From Variovorax sp. 770b2 (GTDB lineage Bacteria > Pseudomonadota > Gammaproteobacteria > Burkholderiales > Burkholderiaceae_C), in contig NZ_FOXJ01000001.1 in assembly GCF_900115685.1 (NCBI RefSeq), forward strand, positions 1,087,796-1,151,795: a stretch of 64,000 nt of DNA, read 5' to 3'. The translations under genes and the position numbers were made by a program. Positions 49,978-59,905 of this stretch are shown here, piece by piece. The notes under the pieces were generated by a model. It made no database searches. It had not been told where the DNA came from and saw nothing but the letters and a program-made list of their open reading frames with translations. How positions within the stretch are numbered: the stretch's first letter is position 1; each line of letters begins with the position of its first letter.

Positions 49978-51189
49978 TCATTCGACGCGGAAGCGCCAGA
50001 GCACCACTGCGCCCAGGAGGCCGGCCGCAACCAGCAGGACGGCGTACGAAACGTCGGTGCCCGTCCGGGCGCCGAGCGCCGCGAATGCAATCGGCGCCAG
50101 CGCCAGCCCCGAATAGCCGAACAGCAGCACCGCACCGGTCACTGCGCCCGCACGCGCGGGCCCGGCGATGCGCGCGACCTCGGCCATCATCACGCCGTTC
50201 CAGCCGCTGGCGCTCAGGCCCACCAGCGCGAGCAGCGTGCCGAGCACCCACGCGGGCGGGGTCGCGGGCCACAGGAACAGCGGCAGGCCCGAGGCCGCCA
50301 TCGACAGCCCGAGCGCGCCCAGCAGGCGACCGGTCGAAAGGCCGGGGCGCTGCGCGATCCAGCCCCACAGCAGGCGCCCCACCAGGCCCGCGCCCTGCAT
50401 GAGCGCGACCAGCGATGCAGCCAGGGCGATGGGCAATTGCCAGTGGCGCACCGCATGGCTCATCACGAAAAGATTGAGGCACACCTGCGTGACCATGTAG
50501 ACCAGCATGGTGGCCGTCAGCAGGCGCAGGGGCGCGGAGGTGGCCAGCTCATGCAGGCCGCTTCCTGCACTGTTCGAACGTCCCGCGCCCGCTTCACCCT
50601 GGCCGCTCTGCGACAGCGCAGCGACCGCGCCACCATCGCGCCCCACGAGCCGAAGGCACCAGAGCCCGACGCACAGCGCAAGCGACGCGACCAGCGCAAA
50701 GGGCAGCGCGGCGTGCCGGAAGAGCAGCAAAGGCAGCAGCAACGAACCGGCCATCGCGCCGATCTGGTTGCCGGTCTGCCGGATCGAGAACACCCACGGT
50801 CGGCGCGCCAGCGGCGTGACGCGCGCCAGCACCGATGCGCTGGCGGGCGTCTCCGGGCCGAACGCCAGGCCCAGAAACAGCACGGCAGGCCACAGTGCCC
50901 AGCGCGAGGGGCCGATGCCCGCAGCGTCGCAAGCCAGGCACAGCATGGCCAGCATGACGGCCGCCATGCACAGCGCCGCCAATTGCAGATCGCCGAAGCG
51001 GCGGATCAGCCGCCCGGCCATCAACGAGGAAAAGGCGCCGACCGCGAACAGTGCGCTGCCGAGCAACCCCAGCTGCTGCACTTCCAGGCCCAGCTGCGGC
51101 GCGAGCACCGACAGCGCGAAAGTGCCCGTCGCCACCAGGGCCTGTACCGCCGTCAGGGCCGGCAGCGTGCGGGCGACGGCCGTACTCAC
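49978..51189 (-). CDS. MFS transporter
   Basis: A 403-residue major facilitator protein with twelve hydrophobic helices. Visible landmarks are LMAGRLIRRFGDLQLAAL after the second helix (the loop 2-3 motif), PWVFSIRQTGNQIGAMAGSLLLPLLLF, and GRLLWGWIAQRPGLSTGRLLGALG in the second half. The start is a GTG at 51189 that overlaps the racemase-like stop by 4 bp (GTGA). It is the last gene of the reverse seven-gene operon and may import a related substrate or export a product of the hydantoinase pathway. Confidence 0.85.
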   Translation of the reverse strand: MSTAVARTLPALTAVQALVATGTFALSVLAPQLGLEVQQLGLLGSALFAVGAFSSLMAGRLIRRFGDLQLAALCMAAVMLAMLCLACDAAGIGPSRWALWPAVLFLGLAFGPETPASASVLARVTPLARRPWVFSIRQTGNQIGAMAGSLLLPLLLFRHAALPFALVASLALCVGLWCLRLVGRDGGAVAALSQSGQGEAGAGRSNSAGSGLHELATSAPLRLLTATMLVYMVTQVCLNLFVMSHAVRHWQLPIALAASLVALMQGAGLVGRLLWGWIAQRPGLSTGRLLGALGLSMAASGLPLFLWPATPPAWVLGTLLALVGLSASGWNGVMMAEVARIAGPARAGAVTGAVLLFGYSGLALAPIAFAALGARTGTDVSYAVLLVAAGLLGAVVLWRFRVE

Positions 51190-51938
51190 CGCGCGGCGTT
51201 GCCTTCGAGCAGGCGGGCGATGGCTTCCGGCAAGCCGCGATGGGGTTTGGCCGGCGGCGGTGCGAAGCTTCCCATCGCGGCCTTGCCCGGTTGCAGCGCC
51301 ACCAGTGTTTCGGCATGGCGCACCGCGCTCGAAACGCCATCGACCACGGGCACCGGCAACTGGCCGTGCAGCGCGCGCGCCAGCCCCGCCAGCGGCGCGC
51401 CGGCCAGCACGATGACTTCGGCGCCGTCTTCGCGCACCGCGCGCTCGCAGAGTTCGTGCAGGGCTTCGGCATGGTCCGCCTGCACGTTGCCGATGCTGGC
51501 CAGCGGCCGGTCGAGCGCGCGAATGCTCGCGAGCCGGCCGATGAGCCCGTTGGCCTCGACCACCTCGCGGTACCAGGCCTGGATGCGCTGCGAAATCGCG
51601 ACGATCGAGAAGCGGTGCCCCAGCATGCAGGCCGTGGCCAGTGCCGATTCGGTCATGCCGAGCACGGGCACCGGCATCACCTCGCGCAGGGCGGCAAGGC
51701 CCGGATCGCCGAAGGCCGCGACCACTACCGCGTCGTGGCCCGCATGGTGCTCGGCCGCGAGTTGCGCGGCGGCGTAGGCGCCGACGAGCGCTTCGAAGCG
51801 GGTCTCGATGTAGGCCACGCCGAAGGCGGCCGTCTGCATCGTGATCTGCGTGGCGGGCGATGCCGTGCGCCGCGCCTCGGCCTCGATCAGCGCCGTGACG
51901 CTTTCGGAAATATTGGGGTTGATGACCAGCAGGCGCAT
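51186..51938 (-). CDS. hydantoin-racemase-like protein lacking both catalytic cysteines
   Basis: A 250-residue Asp/Glu racemase superfamily protein of the hydantoin racemase type: MRLLVINPNISESVT, then FGDPGLAALREVMPVPVLGMTESAL and EVIVLAGAPLAGLARALHGQLPVPVVDGV. In active hydantoin racemases, Cys residues stand in the ACFGDPG and LGCAG positions. Here they are Ala75 (AAFGDPG) and Gly180 (LAGAPLAG), so two-base racemisation as known is impossible. It may bind a ligand or do another reaction. It lies between the hydantoinase gene (27 bp) and the MFS gene (overlap). Confidence 0.8.
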   Translation of the reverse strand: MRLLVINPNISESVTALIEAEARRTASPATQITMQTAAFGVAYIETRFEALVGAYAAAQLAAEHHAGHDAVVVAAFGDPGLAALREVMPVPVLGMTESALATACMLGHRFSIVAISQRIQAWYREVVEANGLIGRLASIRALDRPLASIGNVQADHAEALHELCERAVREDGAEVIVLAGAPLAGLARALHGQLPVPVVDGVSSAVRHAETLVALQPGKAAMGSFAPPPAKPHRGLPEAIARLLEGNAAR

Positions 51939-51965
51939 CGGGGGCCGTCGTTCTGCGGCTGTCGT

Positions 51966-53384
51966 TCAGCGGCGCGCGGGCATCAGCGTGGGCGCACCGC
52001 AGGCCAGCAGTTGGCCGCGTCCCGGCTGCGGGTGAAAGTCCGTGCCGTCCCACACCACTTCGCCGCGGCTGAGCGTGACGCCTGGCCAGGCCTTGAGCCG
52101 CATGCCTTCGTAGGGCGTGTAGTCGACCTCGTGGTGCAGTTGCGCGTTCGTCACCACGACGTCGCGCTCGTCCCAGATCACGAGGTCGGCGTCGGCGCCG
52201 ATGGCGATCGTGCCCTTGCGCGGGTGCAGTCCGTAGGCCTTGGCCGGTCCGGTCGCGGTGAGCTCGACGAAGCGGTGCGGCGTCATGCGCCCCGCGAGCA
52301 CGCCTTCGGACCACAGCAGCGGCATGCGCGTCTCCAGGCCCGGAATGCCATTGGGAATGTGGCGGAAGGCCACCTCTTCGCCATGCGGCTTCTTTCCCTC
52401 GGGCGCGTCATACCTGAAGGGCGCGTGGTCGGACGAGAACACCGTGAACAGCCCGTCGTTGAGCCCGTCCCAGATCACCTGCTGGTTGGCCTTGTCGCGC
52501 GGCGGCGGGCTGCACACGCAGCGGGCGCCCTTGTAGCTGTCGTCGATGCCCAGGTCTTCAGCGGTGAGAAACAAGTACTGCGGGCAGGTCTCGGCGAACA
52601 CATTGAGGCCGTGCGCGCGCGCCCAGCGGATCTGCTCGACGGCCTCGCGGCCCGACACGTGCACGATCAGGATCGGCACGTCGACCAGCTCGGCCAGCGC
52701 GATGGCGCGGTGCGTGGCTTCGCGCTCCACCAGCATCGGCCGCGCGTGGGCATGAAAGCGCGGCGCGGTGCGGCCCGCGGCTTCGAGCCGACGGGTCAGC
52801 CATTCGATGCAGTCGGCGTTCTCGGCATGCACCATGGCCATTGCGCCGTGCTGGCGCGCCACGTCGAGCACGTCCAGGATCTGGCCGTCGTCGAGCTTCA
52901 TGTCGTCGTAGGTCATGTAGATCTTGAACGAGGTGAAGCCCTCGCGGATCAGCGCGGGCAACTCGTCCTTCAGCACCGTGGGCGTGGGGTCGCTCACGAT
53001 GAGGTGGAAGGCGTAGTCCACGTGCGCCTTGCCTTCGGCGCGCTGGCGATAGTCCTCGACCGCGGCGCGCAGCGACTGGCCCTTTTGCTGGGCCGCGAAA
53101 GGAATGACCGTGGTCGTGCCGCCGCAGGCCGCCGAGCGCGTGCCCGAGTCGAAGCCGTCGGCGGTGCGCGTGGGCGGCGGCATCGGCTGGTCGAGGTGGC
53201 AATGCGCATCGACGCCGCCGGGCGTTACCGCGCGGCCCGCCGCGTCGATCTCGCGCGCGCCGGGGCCCAGGGCGAGGCCGAGCTGCACGATGCGGCCGTC
53301 GCGGATGCCGATGTCGCAATGCATCTCGTCGGAGGCCGTGATGGCGCGCGCGTTGCGCACCACGAGGTCGAAATCAGGGGTCAT
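51966..53384 (-). CDS. dihydropyrimidinase / D-hydantoinase
   Basis: A 472-residue cyclic amidohydrolase opening hydantoin or dihydropyrimidine rings to N-carbamoyl amino acids. The binuclear metal site is complete: His61 and His63 (GGVDAHCHLDQP), carbamylated Lys154 (TSFKIYMTYDD), His186 (MVHAENAD), His242 (IVHVSG) and Asp319 (SSDHAPF). The length is that of typical bacterial enzymes. The ATG at 53384 opens MTPDFDLVVRNARAIT. It follows the two ABC permease genes by 26 bp. The D-hydantoinase and dihydropyrimidinase labels cannot be separated by sequence alone. Confidence 0.92.
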   Translation of the reverse strand: MTPDFDLVVRNARAITASDEMHCDIGIRDGRIVQLGLALGPGAREIDAAGRAVTPGGVDAHCHLDQPMPPPTRTADGFDSGTRSAACGGTTTVIPFAAQQKGQSLRAAVEDYRQRAEGKAHVDYAFHLIVSDPTPTVLKDELPALIREGFTSFKIYMTYDDMKLDDGQILDVLDVARQHGAMAMVHAENADCIEWLTRRLEAAGRTAPRFHAHARPMLVEREATHRAIALAELVDVPILIVHVSGREAVEQIRWARAHGLNVFAETCPQYLFLTAEDLGIDDSYKGARCVCSPPPRDKANQQVIWDGLNDGLFTVFSSDHAPFRYDAPEGKKPHGEEVAFRHIPNGIPGLETRMPLLWSEGVLAGRMTPHRFVELTATGPAKAYGLHPRKGTIAIGADADLVIWDERDVVVTNAQLHHEVDYTPYEGMRLKAWPGVTLSRGEVVWDGTDFHPQPGRGQLLACGAPTLMPARR

Positions 53385-53410
53385 GTATCGAGGGGAAATG
53401 AGAGAGGAGT

Positions 53411-54226
53411 TCAGCGCATGCGCTTGCTGATGCCCGTGAGCCGCTCCATCACGATCATGAGCACCAGCGTCGCCAGCACCATGAGGCTGGACACGGCGGC
53501 AATGCTCACGTCGAGGCGGCCTTCGAGGTCTTGCCACATGCGGATCGGCAGCATGTCGGTCGATGCGTCGCGCAGGAAGAGCGACACCGGCACGTTGTCG
53601 AACGACGACATGAAGCTGATGAACGCACCCGCCGCAATGCCCGGCGCAATGAGCGGCAGGGTCACGCGGCGAAAGGTGTAGGCGCGGCTCGCGCCCAGGC
53701 TTGCGGAGCTCTCGAGCAGCGCGGGCGGCAGTTGCGACAGCGCCGCCACCGTGGTGCGGATCACATAGGGCACGCCCACCACCGTGTGGCCGATGACCAG
53801 CGTCCACAGCGAGAGCTCGATGCCGATGCGCGAAAAGTAGATCAGCGAGGCCAGGCCGAAAGCGAGGGCGGGCAGGATCAGCGGCGACATGAAGAACGAG
53901 TCGAGCACGCGCGCCATCGTTTTCTCGGAGCGCGCGATGGCCATGGCGGCCGCCACGCCCAGCACGACCGCCAGCAGCGTCGAGGCCGATGCGACCTTCA
54001 GGCTGTTGATCACCGCGTACTGCAGCTGAAAGGCGTCGGGCAGCGATTCGTACCAGCGCAGCGAATAGCCCGGCGGCGGAAACTTGAGCGAGAAGCCATT
54101 GGTGAACGACAGCACGATCACCACGACCGTGGGCGCGAGCAGCAGCAGCGTTGCAATGGTCGCGATGGCGCCGAGCACGGCGGTCAGCGCGATGGTGGCG
54201 GGTTCGTGGCGGCGGCCTGCGCTCAT
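53411..54226 (-). CDS. ABC transporter permease, spermidine/putrescine (PotC) type
   Basis: A 271-residue inner-membrane permease with six helices. The cytoplasmic EAA-like loop reads SSASLGASRAYTFRRVTLPLIAPGIAAG. The first helix region (AIATIATLLLLAPTVVVIVLSFTNG) is as in PotC-type proteins. It pairs with the PotB-type gene 7 bp upstream and precedes the hydantoinase gene. The substrate of the complex is probably a compound processed by the hydantoinase and amidase of this island rather than a polyamine; that is inference from context. Confidence 0.9.
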   Translation of the reverse strand: MSAGRRHEPATIALTAVLGAIATIATLLLLAPTVVVIVLSFTNGFSLKFPPPGYSLRWYESLPDAFQLQYAVINSLKVASASTLLAVVLGVAAAMAIARSEKTMARVLDSFFMSPLILPALAFGLASLIYFSRIGIELSLWTLVIGHTVVGVPYVIRTTVAALSQLPPALLESSASLGASRAYTFRRVTLPLIAPGIAAGAFISFMSSFDNVPVSLFLRDASTDMLPIRMWQDLEGRLDVSIAAVSSLMVLATLVLMIVMERLTGISKRMR

Positions 54227-54233
54227 GAGGCTG

Positions 54234-55100
54234 TCAGTCCGCGATGTGGCCGCGGCTCAGCCGGCCGAGCGCGTTGAGAAGGGTCACGCACGCCATCACG
54301 GCGACGAGGAACACGAGCGAGATGGCGGCTGCAAACGGCCAGTTCTGCAGCGACGATGCCTGCTGGTAGATGTACATGGGCATGAAGAGCATCTGGCCGC
54401 CGCCGATGAGCGACTGCGAGATGAAGGCCGTGATGCTGGCCGCGAAGGTCAGCAGGCACCCCGCAAGAATTCCGGGCAGCGTGAGGGGCAGGGTGATGCG
54501 AACGAAGGTGCGCAGCGCGCTCGCGCCGAGCGCCGACGAGGCGTCTTCCAGGTTCGGGTCGAGCTTTTGCAGCGCGGTGATGAGCGGCAGCGCCATCAGC
54601 GGAAGCTGCACGTTGGCCAGCGCCACGATCAGCCCGCCGCGCGTGTAGAGCAGCTTGAGCGGCCCCGGGATCCAGCCCATTTCCATCAGCATCGAATTCA
54701 CGATGCCCTGCCGCCCGAGGATCACCACCCATGCGAAGGTGCGCACCACCACGCTGGTGAGCAGCGGCATGACGATGATCAGCATCAGCACCTTCTGCAT
54801 CGTGCGCGGGCTGCGCACGTAGCTCCATGCCAGCGCATAGCCCAGCACCAGGCACAGCAGCGTGGTCTGCACGCCCAGCCAGAGCGTGTCGGCCAGCACG
54901 GGCAGCGTGAAGCCGTCGGTGGCGATCTTGATGTACTGGTCCAGGCCGAACGACTTGAGATCGGGCGTGGCGTAGAAGCTGATGACGACGAGCAGCAGCA
55001 GCGGCGCCAGGAAGAAGAGCACGAAGAACGCCGCGAGCGGCGAGGCGAAGGCCAGGCTGTAGCCCGTGGCGGGCGGGCCCTTGATGGCGGCGGTGTTCAT
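54234..55100 (-). CDS. ABC transporter permease, spermidine/putrescine (PotB) type
   Basis: A 288-residue permease with six helices; the first is AAFFVLFFLAPLLLLVVISFY at about residues 23-44. The EAA-like loop is DASSALGASALRTFVRITLPLTLPGILAG. It lies 24 bp after the binding-protein gene and 7 bp before the second permease. Together with the ATPase and binding protein it makes a complete importer of the polyamine/opine/peptide class. Confidence 0.9.
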   Translation of the reverse strand: MNTAAIKGPPATGYSLAFASPLAAFFVLFFLAPLLLLVVISFYATPDLKSFGLDQYIKIATDGFTLPVLADTLWLGVQTTLLCLVLGYALAWSYVRSPRTMQKVLMLIIVMPLLTSVVVRTFAWVVILGRQGIVNSMLMEMGWIPGPLKLLYTRGGLIVALANVQLPLMALPLITALQKLDPNLEDASSALGASALRTFVRITLPLTLPGILAGCLLTFAASITAFISQSLIGGGQMLFMPMYIYQQASSLQNWPFAAAISLVFLVAVMACVTLLNALGRLSRGHIAD

Positions 55101-55124
55101 CGTGCGGCGTGATTCAGCGGCGGA

Positions 55125-56168
55125 TCAGAGCTTGATCTCGCGGTTGAAGCGATCGATCCAGGCCGAGCGGTGCTCGTTGATCTTCTTCCAGTCCTGGAAC
55201 ACGAACTTCTTCTTCATCTCGGCCGTGTCCTTGGCCAGCACCTTGGCGATCTCGCCTTCCATCTTGACCTTGCCGTTGGTCGGAACGACCAGGTAGGGGC
55301 TGCGCATCAGCTTGCCCTGCACCTCGGGCGACAGCGCCACGTCGATCAACTGCGCCGCGAGCGCCTTGTTGGGCGAGTTCTTCACGATGTGAATGCTGGT
55401 CTTGAAGGCGATGGCGCCTTCCTTCGGGGCGACGAACTCGACCGGCACGCCACGCGCCTTCAGGATCTGAATGGCGTTGAAGTTGCCGGGGCTGATGTCC
55501 ACCTGCCCCTGCTGGAACAGCGCCGCGAGCGCGCCCGGGTTGGCCGCCACGGCCGCGAGGTTGGGCTTGAGCTTCTCGATGGCCTTGAAGCCTTCCTCGA
55601 CGTTGCCTTCGTTGCCGCCGTGCATGCGCGCCACTTCGACCAGGAAGCCGGTGCCCAGCGTCGAATTGAGGTTGGTGATGCCGACGCGGCCCTTGTACTC
55701 GGGCTTCCACAAGTCGGCCCACGAGGTCGGCGGTGTCTTCACCGTCTCGGGGTTGTAGGTGATGCCCACGACCTGGAAGAACATCGAGGGGCCCATCGGG
55801 TCCTGGGCTTCGGGAATCAGGTCCTTGTAGTTCTTGCTCGCTGCAACCGGGAAGGGCTCGACCAGGTCCTGGCCGATGGCGACCAGGGCCGGACCCGGGT
55901 CGTGCAGCATCACGTCGATCGGCGGGTTGGTGCGCGCTGCCGAGACCTTGGCGATCTGGTCGACCGACAGCATCGCGTCGAGCAGCATGTCCTGGCCGCT
56001 GGCCTTCTTGAAGGCGGGCACCAGCACGTCGCGGTGGGCTTCCTCCCAGCTGCCGGTGAAGGTGGCGAACACCAGCTTGCGCGCCTGCGCATGGCTGATG
56101 CCGGGGAAGAGCTCCATGGCGCTCAGGGTGAGCGCGCTGCCGAGCAGGTGACGACGGGTGAGTTGCAT
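55125..56168 (-). CDS. ABC transporter substrate-binding protein (PotD type)
   Basis: A 347-residue periplasmic binding protein. Residues 1-28 form a twin-Arg-like or Sec signal (TRRHLLGSALTLSAMELFPGISHA). The body has the PotD/AfuA-type segments LVFATFTGSWEEAHRDVLVPAFKKASG, VDVMLHDPGPALVAIGQ-type loops and PTSWADLWKPEYKGRVGITN. The ligand cannot be read off. It lies 56 bp after the ATPase gene and 24 bp before the first permease gene of the same operon. Confidence 0.9.
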   Translation of the reverse strand: MQLTRRHLLGSALTLSAMELFPGISHAQARKLVFATFTGSWEEAHRDVLVPAFKKASGQDMLLDAMLSVDQIAKVSAARTNPPIDVMLHDPGPALVAIGQDLVEPFPVAASKNYKDLIPEAQDPMGPSMFFQVVGITYNPETVKTPPTSWADLWKPEYKGRVGITNLNSTLGTGFLVEVARMHGGNEGNVEEGFKAIEKLKPNLAAVAANPGALAALFQQGQVDISPGNFNAIQILKARGVPVEFVAPKEGAIAFKTSIHIVKNSPNKALAAQLIDVALSPEVQGKLMRSPYLVVPTNGKVKMEGEIAKVLAKDTAEMKKKFVFQDWKKINEHRSAWIDRFNREIKL

Positions 56169-56224
56169 GGCGTTCCTTGTGAGGTGAAGGACAAGAGCGG
56201 GATGAAGAAGACGCGAAGGCGGAT

Positions 56225-57367
<1,143 letters not shown>

Positions 57368-57397
57368 ACGCTTGCCTTACGCAATCACTGTGCCAAC

Positions 57398-57536
57398 TTT
57401 GTATCCAATCTGGCGAGGCCGGATGTTCCCGCGGTATTGCAGTGAAATCTCCTGCTGGAACCGGACTTGCATGCCCACGTGCGATCGGTCGGCATTCGCC
57501 AATCCACGATGAATGTCGCACCAGATTGGATACAAA
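57398..57536. promoter_or_regulatory. GntR-type operator pair between the ABC operon and the amidase gene
   Basis: TTTGTATCCAATCTGG at 57398-57413 recurs as its exact reverse complement at 57521-57536. Each contains GTATCCAATC (or its complement), one near the start of the ABC operon (57367) and one near the amidase gene (57582). The same 10-mer occurs at 59838-59847 upstream of the GntR gene. The 214-bp gap (57368-57581) holds no gene. Confidence 0.7.
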
Positions 57537-57581
57537 CTAAATGTTATGGTGCATCCAAAAACTGAAAAGAGAGCGTCGAAC

Positions 57582-59003
57582 ATGCATGAAGACCTGCACC
57601 GCCAGAGCGCATTGCGCATCGCCCGGGACGTCAGGGACAAGAAGCTGTCCGCGACGGAGGTCGCCAGGACCTTCATCGAGCGGGCGGAGCGGCTCGACCC
57701 CTTGCTCAACGCCTTTGCGGATTTCGAACCGGGGCTGACATTGGCCGCGGCGCAGTCGGTTGATGCGCGCATCGCCGCCGGCGAGCAGCTCCCGCTCGCG
57801 GGCGTGCCGTTCACCGTCAAGGACAACCTCTGGCTCGGCGGTCGCCCCGCGACATTCGGCTCCCGGGTGTTCGCCGATTTCGTGGCGCCGCGCGACTCGT
57901 GGTGCGTGGAGCGGCTGTGCGCGCTGGGCGCGGTGCCGCTGGCCGTCACCAACTGCTCCGAGTTCGCCTGCAAGGGCATCACGGCCACGCCGTTGCACGG
58001 CGAAACGCGCAATCCGTGGGACCTGCAGCGCACGCCCGGCGGCTCTTCGGGCGGCGCGGTGGCGGCTGTGGCGGCAGGGCTCGGCCCGATCGCGCTGGCC
58101 ACCGACGCCGGCGGATCGGTGCGCCGGCCCGCGGCGCATGCGGGGCTGGTGGGCATGAAGCCCACGCTGGGCCGCGTGCCCAATCCGTGGGGTTTCGACG
58201 ACCCCAACCACCTGCTGTCCGTCATCGGGCAGATCGGGCGCAACGTCGAGGACGTGGCCTTCATGCTGGACGCGCTCACGGCGTGGGAGCCGGCAGACAC
58301 CTTGTCGTCGCCGACCTTCTCGGTGCCCGATGCGATGGCATCGTTGCGCGAACCGCTGGGGCCGCTGCGCCTTGCGTGGTCGCCTCAGCTCGGTTGCGGG
58401 CTGGCAATCGATGCCGACGTGCTCGCCACGATGGAAGTGGCCATCGACCGCCTGCAGCGCGCGGGCTGGCAGATCGAACGCGCCGATCCCGCATGGCCCG
58501 CCGAGGCGAACGAGTACCCGCTCATCGCGCTGCAGCAGGCGGGCCTGGCGCAGCGCTTTGGCGCCGTGTGGCGCCGGACGCCGGAGCGCCTCGATCCGGA
58601 CATCGGCGCGCAGATCGAACTGGGCTTCGCGATCTCCGGCACACGGGTGACGGAACTGCTGAAGCTGCGCGAAGACTTCCACGCCAGCTTCACGCGATTC
58701 TTCTCGCGCTTCGACGCCTTGCTCTGCCCCACGAGTCCGGTCGAAGCCTGGCCGCTCGGCAGCCTGGGCCCTTCGGAAATCGGTGGCCTGCCCGCGGGGC
58801 CGCGCGGCCATGCGGCCTTCACGCCGCTCTTCAACTACGGCGGTGTGCCCGCGCTGTCATTGCCCTGCGGCACTGGCCGCCAGGGCCTGCCGGTCGGCTT
58901 GCAGATCTCGGGGCCGCGCTTCGCCGATGCGCGCGTGCTGCAACTGGCGTGGCACGCCGAACAGATCCTGGGCGTCGGGCCTGCGTCTCCGCTGATGGAC
59001 TGA
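57582..59003 (+). CDS. amidase signature family enzyme
   Basis: A 473-residue amidase with the Ser-cisSer-Lys triad: Lys80 (PFTVKDNLWLGG), cis-Ser155 (TPGGSSGGAVAAV) and nucleophile Ser179 (TDAGGSVRRPAA). The 24-residue spacing between the two serines matches the family. It could hydrolyse an amide or N-carbamoyl product downstream of the hydantoinase. No typical N-carbamoylase is present, so it may fill that step; this is inference. The ATG at 57582 (MHEDLHRQSALRIA) follows AAAAGAGAG; upstream in-frame starts overlap the operator. It is divergent from the ABC operon. Confidence 0.88.
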   Translation: MHEDLHRQSALRIARDVRDKKLSATEVARTFIERAERLDPLLNAFADFEPGLTLAAAQSVDARIAAGEQLPLAGVPFTVKDNLWLGGRPATFGSRVFADFVAPRDSWCVERLCALGAVPLAVTNCSEFACKGITATPLHGETRNPWDLQRTPGGSSGGAVAAVAAGLGPIALATDAGGSVRRPAAHAGLVGMKPTLGRVPNPWGFDDPNHLLSVIGQIGRNVEDVAFMLDALTAWEPADTLSSPTFSVPDAMASLREPLGPLRLAWSPQLGCGLAIDADVLATMEVAIDRLQRAGWQIERADPAWPAEANEYPLIALQQAGLAQRFGAVWRRTPERLDPDIGAQIELGFAISGTRVTELLKLREDFHASFTRFFSRFDALLCPTSPVEAWPLGSLGPSEIGGLPAGPRGHAAFTPLFNYGGVPALSLPCGTGRQGLPVGLQISGPRFADARVLQLAWHAEQILGVGPASPLMD

Positions 59004-59024
59004 GGTACCTGAAGGCGCGTGCGT

Positions 59025-59756
59025 TCAGCCGAACAGCACGTCCGCCAGATCGACTTCCTGCACCGCCTGCGCATCGAGCTTGAGCGCGTTCTCGATGTGC
59101 CTCAGATGCTCGACCATGAGCTGCGCCGCGGTCTTCGGGTCGCGTGCCTCGATGGCGTCGATCAGCAGCGCGTGCTCGTCGTTCGGGCAGGCGACGGCCG
59201 TCGGCGCCTCGAAGGTGAGGATCGCCAGGCAGGTGAGCGGCGTGAGCTCGCGCATCAGCCGCGAGAGGATGCTGCTGCCCGACAGCTCGGCGAGCAGCAC
59301 ATGGAAATCGCCCGAAAGGCGCACGGCCTGCCGACGGTCGTCGCGCGCATGCGCCTGCTGTTCGCGCTTGACCAGTGCGCGCAACTGCTTGACGGCGGTC
59401 GGCGCCTTGCCGGCTTCGATGCGCTCGATCAGCCGCGCCACCACCGCCGGCTCCAGCGTGCGGCGCACGCCGAGCACGTCACGCGCCTCGTCGGCGCTGG
59501 GCATGGTCACGAAAGCGCCCCGGTTGGGAATGAGCGTGACCAGCTGCTCCACGGCCAGCCTTTGCAGCGCCCCGCGTACCTGCGTGCGGCTCACCGCGAA
59601 GAGTTCGGCCACGCGTTCCTCCGAGAGCTTGGTGCCGGGCAGGAGCCGGTGTTCCACGATGGCGTTGTAGACGCTCTGGTGGATATCGGCCTGGCTCGCG
59701 ACGCTGCGCGTTGCGGGCAACGTGGTCTTGGAGGTGGTGGATTTGGATTTGTTCAT
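59025..59756 (-). CDS. GntR family (FadR/FCD subfamily) transcriptional regulator
   Basis: A 243-residue regulator. The N-terminal winged helix (about 22-90) reads SVYNAIVEHRLLPGTKLSEERVAELFAVSRTQVRGALQRLAVEQLVTLIPNRGAFV. The C-terminal FCD ligand domain has VLGVRRTLEPAVVARLIERIEAG, DFHVLLAELSGSSILSRLMREL and the metal-type His in NDEHALLIDAIEARDPKTAAQLMVEHL. The ATG at 59756 begins MNKSKSTTSKTT. It is convergent with the amidase gene and divergent from the decarboxylase-like gene. Sites matching a common 10-mer in both nearby divergent promoters suggest it controls the whole island. Confidence 0.9.
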   Translation of the reverse strand: MNKSKSTTSKTTLPATRSVASQADIHQSVYNAIVEHRLLPGTKLSEERVAELFAVSRTQVRGALQRLAVEQLVTLIPNRGAFVTMPSADEARDVLGVRRTLEPAVVARLIERIEAGKAPTAVKQLRALVKREQQAHARDDRRQAVRLSGDFHVLLAELSGSSILSRLMRELTPLTCLAILTFEAPTAVACPNDEHALLIDAIEARDPKTAAQLMVEHLRHIENALKLDAQAVQEVDLADVLFG

Positions 59757-59812
59757 TGGCTGACAACAGTTCTCGCCATCATGCAAGCAAAAGTTCGGCC
59801 CGCCCGAAAGGG

Positions 59813-59847
59813 GTGGATACAATTTAGAAGTTGGATCGTATCCAATC
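59813..59847. promoter_or_regulatory. GntR-type operator between the gntR and racemase-superfamily genes
   Basis: GTGGATACAA (59813-59822) and TCGTATCCAATC (59836-59847) form an inverted pair 23 bp apart. GTATCCAATC at 59838-59847 is identical to the 10-mer at 57401-57410. The position between divergent starts at 59756 and 59906 fits autoregulation. Confidence 0.65.
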
Positions 59848-59905
59848 GTTAGAGATTCGGCACGATTCTGGCTTGCAGGCCTGCCATCCCCAACGGAGAA
59901 GAACC

